34,398 nt of DNA from a virus, in IMG/VR virus record IMGVR_UViG_3300048927_000439, positions 1 to 34,398 of that record. The stretch is one strand, 5' to 3'. This document shows, piece by piece, positions 30,782 to 34,398 of this stretch. A model generated the notes under the pieces. That model did not search any database. It was given only the letters and a program-made list of their open reading frames with translations, and was not told the DNA's origin. A program made the position numbers and the translations under genes. Every line of letters starts with the position of its first letter. Position 1 is the stretch's first letter.

Positions 30782-30835
30782 ATGGCCAAAGGTCAGGTAA
30801 AAAGCAACAAGGAAGCTCGGCCGGAGGCGGCCTGA
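30782..30835 (+). CDS. Very short basic peptide, probably a gene stub
   Basis: ATG 30782 with a good AAGGAG about 10 nt upstream encodes MAKGQVKSNKEARPEAA and then stops. The first 13 residues resemble the start of small basic rhizobial proteins (MAKGQ.(R/K)SN(R/K)EA(R/K)...), which normally continue with a Lys/Pro/Ala-rich tail. This copy may be truncated. A real short peptide cannot be excluded. Confidence 0.3.
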   Translation: MAKGQVKSNKEARPEAA

Positions 30836-30908
30836 TATGATGAACGCTTAACGCAAATCACCACTATGCTTTTTCTATAGCTGCTTCGGGTTCTGATTGG
30901 AATAGGCG

Positions 30909-31469
30909 TCAAGCTCGTTTACGCATTTTTCCATGGTTTTCGTACCCGAAGTGAACAGCGAGTGCGGTCAGCGCCTGCTTTAGAATTTCTATATAGGCGC
31001 GTTGCAGATTCTTGCTCGGCGTTATTTCGGCGACGGCCTTCCCCTCCCCAGCAACCTTGACCATGATGTCGTAGCCAATGCCGAGGATACGACGGCAGTC
31101 AGCCAGGTCGATGCCGGCCTGGATTTGTCGATCGGATAGCGCTGAGCGGGGTCCACCACCATCCACCGGCTCGCGGCTGTAGTCGAACGATCCAGCGCCA
31201 GATCCGCCCAAGGCTTCCCAGATTGATCGGAAACGATTGCCTGCGGCCACCTGCGCTTCGTTCAATAGGCCCCGCTGCTCAAGCGTGACAAGCGCGCTTT
31301 CCTTCATGTTCTTGAGCCCGGTGATTTTCTTCGGATTCCAGCTCTCCCCGTCGTGCGCCGGGTTATGCAGCGGATTGTCGATCTCGCTGAATACCGGCTG
31401 CACCTGCCGGTGACCGACTTCCGCCAACGACACTGGCGCCACCTTTGCCTTCCGACCTCGTCTTGCCAT
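30909..31469 (-). CDS. Phage early-region protein, DUF6456-like
   Basis: A 186-residue protein. A basic N-terminus (MARRGRKAKVAPVSLAEVG) leads into ALVTLEQRGLLNEAQVAAGN, then RFRSIWEALGGSG, and a C-terminal helical domain (YDIMVKVAGEGKAVAEITPS, then a helix ending in LTALAVHFGYENHGK). The pattern resembles DUF6456 and related phage proteins with possible DNA-binding roles, near the end of the early operon where late activators often lie. The family call is tentative. Confidence 0.6.
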   Translation of the reverse strand: MARRGRKAKVAPVSLAEVGHRQVQPVFSEIDNPLHNPAHDGESWNPKKITGLKNMKESALVTLEQRGLLNEAQVAAGNRFRSIWEALGGSGAGSFDYSREPVDGGGPRSALSDRQIQAGIDLADCRRILGIGYDIMVKVAGEGKAVAEITPSKNLQRAYIEILKQALTALAVHFGYENHGKMRKRA

Positions 31470-31471
31470 CG

Positions 31472-31786
31472 TCAGCCCCTCGCCTCTATCCGTTCGACTT
31501 CGACAGTGTTGCCGCCGCCCAAGAAAATCTTCTCAGCCCGCGCCCGCGCGACAGCTGACGGGGATACAGAGACATCAAAGGTCTCGCCTCGGATCTCCCT
31601 CCCGTTCATGAACGCCACCATATGCTTGAGGCATTCTTCAGCAGCTTCGCCTTTGCTGCCGAACACCTTCGGCCTAGCTCCGATGTCCATGATCGGCGAC
31701 GGTTCACTGTCCCTGCAAAGGCGTATCATCGCCCAGTAGCCGAGCCCGCCGGGAATACGATGAGGATAGGCGTTGTATCGGTTCAT
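31472..31786 (-). CDS. Phage early-region hypothetical protein
   Basis: A 104-residue protein (HRIPGGLGYWAMIRLCRDSE, then a helical segment SKGEAAEECLKHMVAFMNGR and ETFDVSVSPSAVARARAEKI). ATG 31786 overlaps the stop of an 18-codon frame upstream (ATGA), and the downstream gene starts 2 bp after its stop. No recognised domain. Confidence 0.6.
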   Translation of the reverse strand: MNRYNAYPHRIPGGLGYWAMIRLCRDSEPSPIMDIGARPKVFGSKGEAAEECLKHMVAFMNGREIRGETFDVSVSPSAVARARAEKIFLGGGNTVEVERIEARG

Positions 31787-31839
31787 GCATCACCTCGCAT
31801 CTCAATGGCACTCGTGAACTCTCTGGCTGTGACGATCAT
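31783..31839 (-). CDS. Micro-ORF (18 codons) coupled on both sides
   Basis: MIVTAREFTSAIEMRGDA, with AAGGAG upstream. Its ATG overlaps the DUF1376 gene stop (ATGA 31836-31839) and its stop overlaps the next start (ATGA 31783-31786). Being exactly in the chain of 4-bp overlaps suggests that it is translated, perhaps only to carry ribosomes to the next gene, or that it is the remnant of a longer gene. Confidence 0.45.
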   Translation of the reverse strand: MIVTAREFTSAIEMRGDA

Positions 31840-32600
31840 CTAAAGCTCCTTTCGGATCGCTCCCTTTCGGAGCGGAGGTATTCTTCTCGGGATTGGGGTC
31901 TGCTGAGATGGGCTAGGCCGTTTGGCTTCGGAGGCGGCTTGTCAGGCGGACGGGCCGGCTGGTCCTTCCAACGATCCTCGGAGAGCCACTTCACCGGATT
32001 GCACCACTGCCGATCGTCGGTCTTCGCCGCGTAGGCTCTGGCGCCGATCATGATCTCGTCGAGCGAAGCGCGAGAGACGGCTTTGGAGAAGGCTTTGCGA
32101 GCCGCTGGCCCACCGACCTTGTTCGGGTAAACATCCCAAAATTTATCGAAATCGGTATCGATCTCGGGCGCGCTCGCGTCTTCCGAACGAAGTGAGGAAG
32201 ATTGGTTATCGGTAAAAGGTGGCACGCCCGTATCACTGCATTTGCTATGCACATGCATCGCATTTGCATCTGAGGTGTCTTTCTTCCCCTTCGAATACCG
32301 AGCCTCTGCCGCGGCGCGCCGCTTCTCGATGATCTCGTCGGCCTTCGACAGTTCGGCATCGATCCGCTTGTGGGTCCAGCCGGGACCGAAGAGCATGGCG
32401 AGCATGTCACGGCTTTCTTCCCACTGCTCTGGCGACAGCTTGGCGATGCGAGCTATGACGCGCTCGTTCTCCGGCAAGCTGCCGTTCTGCCAGTAATGCA
32501 TGATGAGCAACAGATAAGCGCCGTGCTCGGTCGCGGTGAGATGACCGGTGTCAGCGAGGTAGTCTCCGATGTGTAGAGGCATCCAGGCGCGGTTGCTCAT
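31836..32600 (-). CDS. DUF1376 (YdaU-like) replication-region protein
   Basis: A 254-residue protein. The N-terminal about 110 residues are a DUF1376/YdaU domain (WMPLHIGDYLADTGHLTATE, HGAYLLLIMHYWQNGSLPEN), a winged-helix-like domain found in phage replication modules. A Ser-rich linker follows, and then FWDVYPNKVGGPAARKAFSK and WCNPVKWLSEDRWKDQP, a C-terminal motif common in phage replication initiator or helicase-loader-like proteins. It is coupled to VRR-NUC by a 4-bp overlap. It probably acts in initiation of phage DNA replication. Confidence 0.82.
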   Translation of the reverse strand: MSNRAWMPLHIGDYLADTGHLTATEHGAYLLLIMHYWQNGSLPENERVIARIAKLSPEQWEESRDMLAMLFGPGWTHKRIDAELSKADEIIEKRRAAAEARYSKGKKDTSDANAMHVHSKCSDTGVPPFTDNQSSSLRSEDASAPEIDTDFDKFWDVYPNKVGGPAARKAFSKAVSRASLDEIMIGARAYAAKTDDRQWCNPVKWLSEDRWKDQPARPPDKPPPKPNGLAHLSRPQSREEYLRSERERSERSFR

Positions 32601-32917
32601 GCTGCCCTCCTCACGATGCCAAGCTCCTCGAGCAGTTGGATCGGCTCGTCACGGCCGAAAGTGACGTAGAAGGGAATACCCCGAGCGATGCAGAGTTCTT
32701 GGAACTCCTGCTGCGGTGCCGTGAGCTTGCCGGTATCAGTTTTCAGCTCGAGATATCCATGCAGCTTCGGAGCTATCAGGATCAGGTCTGGCAAGCCCTT
32801 GGTGAGGCCGTGCTGTCCCATGGCGCCCATGTTCGGAATCGTCGCCACCAAGGTTCCCGGCATGCCGAGAGCCTTCCAATGGGCAACGACAGCTTTGTGG
32901 ATCTGGCTTTCCTTCAT
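32597..32917 (-). CDS. VRR-NUC domain nuclease
   Basis: A 106-residue stand-alone VRR-NUC domain. The PD-(D/E)xK active site is visible as GLPDLILIA and YLELKTDTGKLTAPQQEF. The N-terminal KESQIHKAVVAHWKALGMPG is the usual helix. Phage VRR-NUC proteins act as structure-specific or Holliday-junction-type nucleases in replication and recombination. ATG 32917 overlaps the preceding 51-residue gene (ATGA). Confidence 0.88.
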   Translation of the reverse strand: MKESQIHKAVVAHWKALGMPGTLVATIPNMGAMGQHGLTKGLPDLILIAPKLHGYLELKTDTGKLTAPQQEFQELCIARGIPFYVTFGRDEPIQLLEELGIVRRAA

Positions 32918-33069
32918 GCCGGCCGCCTCCGATAGGCGATCCGCTTCTCGTACCGGCGCTCCATCAGCTCGTTGATGAGGTGATCGACCTCAGGCGGCGC
33001 AAGGCCGCTCTCGGCGGCGATGCGCTCGACGTCGTAGGGATAGAGGGCGAAGGCTTCCGAGAAGGTCAT
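32914..33069 (-). CDS. Small helical hypothetical protein (51 aa)
   Basis: MTFSEAFALYPYDVERIAAE, then SGLAPPEVDHLINELMERRY and a basic tail (EKRIAYRRRPA). It looks like a helix-turn-helix-sized domain. Its ATG overlaps the stop of the upstream gene and its stop overlaps the VRR-NUC start, both as ATGA, so it fits the coupled chain exactly. Too short for default callers. Confidence 0.7.
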   Translation of the reverse strand: MTFSEAFALYPYDVERIAAESGLAPPEVDHLINELMERRYEKRIAYRRRPA

Positions 33070-33263
33070 GCCGCGTCCCTCTTCGACAACGCCTTCAGAT
33101 ACGCCGCCTTGATCTCCTCAAAGCGGGTGATGTCGTATTCCTTGGTTTCGATCTCGTGATCTGGGCGAGGCTTCTTGGAGCCTTTGCCGTGATCGTCGAG
33201 CCAGGTCATCGCGCTGGCGATACGGCGATCGAGCCATTGGATCATCTCGGCGGGATCGGTCAT
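33066..33263 (-). CDS. Small charged hypothetical protein (65 aa)
   Basis: A 65-residue helical, highly charged protein (DPAEMIQWLDRRIASAMTWL, DDHGKGSKKPRPDHEIETKE, EEIKAAYLKALSKRDAA). Both ends overlap neighbours by 4 bp. No domain recognised; it may be an accessory to the neighbouring nuclease or to the DNA-modification genes. Confidence 0.6.
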   Translation of the reverse strand: MTDPAEMIQWLDRRIASAMTWLDDHGKGSKKPRPDHEIETKEYDITRFEEIKAAYLKALSKRDAA

Positions 33264-33604
33264 GCTCGTGCCCTCGCCGAAACCCGCATCGTCTGGACGT
33301 CGCCGCCGAATGGAGGCCTGATCAACAGGTCCGCAAACGCTCGAACGGGAACGCGAACGACGTCATGAACTCGGACGGCAAGCTCCTGGATCATCTCTTC
33401 CATGCCGCGGATATCACCTCGCCCGCCGACATACTCATTGACGAATGAGGCAAGGTCTTCGACCGGAAACACGACGGCGTCAGGTCGATAGCAAACCGTG
33501 AGCTTGGAACCGCGAATGGGGTTGCCGGAAAACGGGCAGCATGGCGGTACCGCGAGAGTGTGGCTGATGAAGGATGCTACTAAGGGATTGCATGTTCTGA
33601 TCAC
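33260..33604 (-). CDS. QueF-like (T-fold) protein, candidate 7-deazaguanine enzyme
   Basis: A 114-residue protein. The region CCPFSGNPIRGSKLTVCYRP, then VEDLASFVNEYVGGRGDI and a C-terminal LLIRPPFGGDVQTM follow the layout of unimodular QueF, which reduces preQ0 to preQ1: nucleophile Cys in a CPxTGxP loop, VExxSLxxYLxxF helix, GDxHE, then RGGI. The Cys is present (22 or 23), but the QueF Asp (QPDF) is Ile and the His-Glu pair after GD is Arg-Gly, so the chemistry may differ or be lost. I start at GTG 33604, which overlaps the dpdA-like stop (GTGA). Its position beside DpdA supports a role in 7-deazaguanine metabolism. Confidence 0.45.
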   Translation of the reverse strand: MIRTCNPLVASFISHTLAVPPCCPFSGNPIRGSKLTVCYRPDAVVFPVEDLASFVNEYVGGRGDIRGMEEMIQELAVRVHDVVRVPVRAFADLLIRPPFGGDVQTMRVSARARA

Positions 33605-34395
33605 GCGAACATCTCCATCTGCCAAGGTTGGAAATTCTGATTGGCTGCGTGCTTGACGCGGCGAACGAGGCGATCAGCTTCACGCCAATCGTTGGCGTCC
33701 CTGCCCTGCTTTCGAGCTGCGAAGCTCCACGCCATGCTGTCCGCGGTCGCGAGCAATTCTCTGACGCCTGGATGCAGTAGCGAGGTGATTTTTACGCCGA
33801 ACCCGTGGAGCAGAAAATCCGGACGCTCTGCCGCGATCGCTTGCAAAACCGCGATGATGGCTCGTGGGTCGCCTTGGCGCTTGCAGACGGATCCGACGCC
33901 TACCCACATGCCATTCTTGAGACGCTCGCCATAGATGCGGATGTGCTTGACGTAATCCTGAGGAGCAAAGCCCTGAAGGACCGGCATCACGTGGAACGGG
34001 ATATCCCCGCCAAATAGCCTCTTTAGTGCCGCGACCAACGCGTCGTAGCGCTCGATCGTGAGGGCCTGGTGTTCTTCAATCGTCAAGCCGGTCTTCGCGA
34101 GGATAAACGGCTCGCACATGTAGTCCTGAGCGACAGCGGCTGCGATCCTAACGACCCCAATGGAATAGAGGCGATAGAGTTCCGCGGCATAGTCTTCGAC
34201 CGAGTGCCTGTAGTGGCCATACTTTGAGATTTCGGTGAAGGCACCGCTGTCCACGAGCACATCACCGCAGGGTACCTGCTTCTTGCGACCACGAAGGCGA
34301 TTGATGCTGATGCAAGCCAGATCGAAGTGCTGGGCATCTGCTGGCTGATGGAGGCCCACGTAGAATTTTACAAAGGAGTTCGGCTCTGTCGTCAT
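33601..34395 (-). CDS. dpdA: DpdA-like 7-deazaguanine DNA transglycosylase
   Basis: A 264-residue protein resembling phage DpdA, the tRNA-guanine-transglycosylase-fold enzyme that exchanges guanine in DNA for a 7-deazaguanine base. Features seen: FYVGLHQPADAQHFDLACIS at the N-terminus, VLVDSGAFTEISKYGHY (Asp49, candidate catalytic residue), a second Asp in VAQDYMCEPF, the WVGVGSVCKRQG phosphate-binding-like segment and LLHGFGVK, all in TGT-barrel order. Phages use such modification to escape restriction. It is the first gene of the coupled early chain in this window, with ATG 34395 3 bp from the edge. Other pathway genes (folE, queD, queE, queC) are not seen here and may lie upstream or come from the host. 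Confidence 0.78.
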   Translation of the reverse strand: MTTEPNSFVKFYVGLHQPADAQHFDLACISINRLRGRKKQVPCGDVLVDSGAFTEISKYGHYRHSVEDYAAELYRLYSIGVVRIAAAVAQDYMCEPFILAKTGLTIEEHQALTIERYDALVAALKRLFGGDIPFHVMPVLQGFAPQDYVKHIRIYGERLKNGMWVGVGSVCKRQGDPRAIIAVLQAIAAERPDFLLHGFGVKITSLLHPGVRELLATADSMAWSFAARKQGRDANDWREADRLVRRVKHAANQNFQPWQMEMFA

Positions 34396-34398
34396 TAG

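Larger units (their letters stand above)
30455..30908. other. Intergenic region with structured elements
   Basis: About 450 bp without a full-length gene. It contains a nested stem near 30533-30554 (AAGGC/GCCTT around GGG/CCC), the long hairpin at 30579-30628 and a plus-strand ribosome site with a very short open frame (30782-30835). The region separates the plus-strand membrane genes from the minus-strand early operon and may hold a phage regulatory RNA. Confidence 0.5.

Noticed and set aside
1-34398. CRISPR arrays, rRNA and tRNA genes
   Set aside because: No regularly spaced repeats and no tRNA or rRNA sequence could be recognised by eye. An att core at a tRNA was sought near the integrase and not found.

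Overview
The window looks like a chromosome segment of an alphaproteobacterium, probably a member of the Rhizobiales/Rhizobiaceae. The evidence is indirect: GC-rich coding sequence, a rhizobial-type 'sunset' domain protein, a Thivi_2564-like membrane peptide and a stub of a small basic MAKGQ-type peptide. It has two unlike parts joined by an insertion sequence. From about 1 to 11 kb lies an accessory island with restriction-modification, nuclease and recombinase genes and much non-coding DNA. From 13.5 kb to the right edge lies a contractile-tailed prophage, transcribed almost entirely on the minus strand.

Island. After a phage-type hypothetical gene (11-358, minus) and a secreted phosphodiester glycosidase (507-1277, minus) come small plus-strand genes and then a compact cluster at 2948-6704. 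It holds a 359-residue PLD-fold nuclease and two adenine methyltransferases of different classes (alpha/D12 and beta/Mod-like). Architecture, length and active-site spacing of the nuclease match BfiI, a metal-independent Type IIS enzyme, so I read this as a BfiI-like restriction system for an asymmetric site. A GIY-YIG/DUF4357 protein (7080-8015), a serine recombinase (8498-9055) preceded by TGTGTACACA palindromes, a strikingly AT-rich tract (about 9245-9590) and a membrane-anchored protein (10148-10774) follow.

Junction. A tyrosine integrase (11067-12278) has lost its 5' end and a baseplate hub gene (13525-14236) has lost its 3' end. A complete IS3-family element (12279-13524) sits between them with no visible target duplication. 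This suggests that an IS-mediated deletion removed the distal tail, baseplate, fibre and probably lysis genes. Downstream of the integrase is a dense cluster of nine hairpins (10793-11037) that may be a structured RNA.

Prophage. Reading with the phage transcript, from right to left: DpdA-like 7-deazaguanine DNA transglycosylase and a QueF-like protein; small early genes, a VRR-NUC nuclease and a DUF1376 replication protein, linked by seven successive 4-bp stop/start overlaps; TerS, TerL; portal with a C-terminal Acb1-like 2H phosphoesterase domain; MuF; DUF2213 protease/scaffold with a probable nested scaffold start; cement protein; DUF2184 capsid; DUF4054 and neck proteins; DUF3383 sheath; DUF3277 tube; a tail chaperone with a T7 -1 frameshift site; tape measure; Dit-like protein; baseplate plug; truncated hub. 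Small plus-strand genes, probable morons encoding secreted or membrane proteins, are inserted at 17.4, 21.4, 24.6-25.2 and 29.9-30.5 kb.

Together the window pairs a host-side restriction/nuclease island with a prophage carrying candidate counter-defences: DNA base hypermodification (DpdA) and cyclic-nucleotide cleavage (Acb1-like domain).
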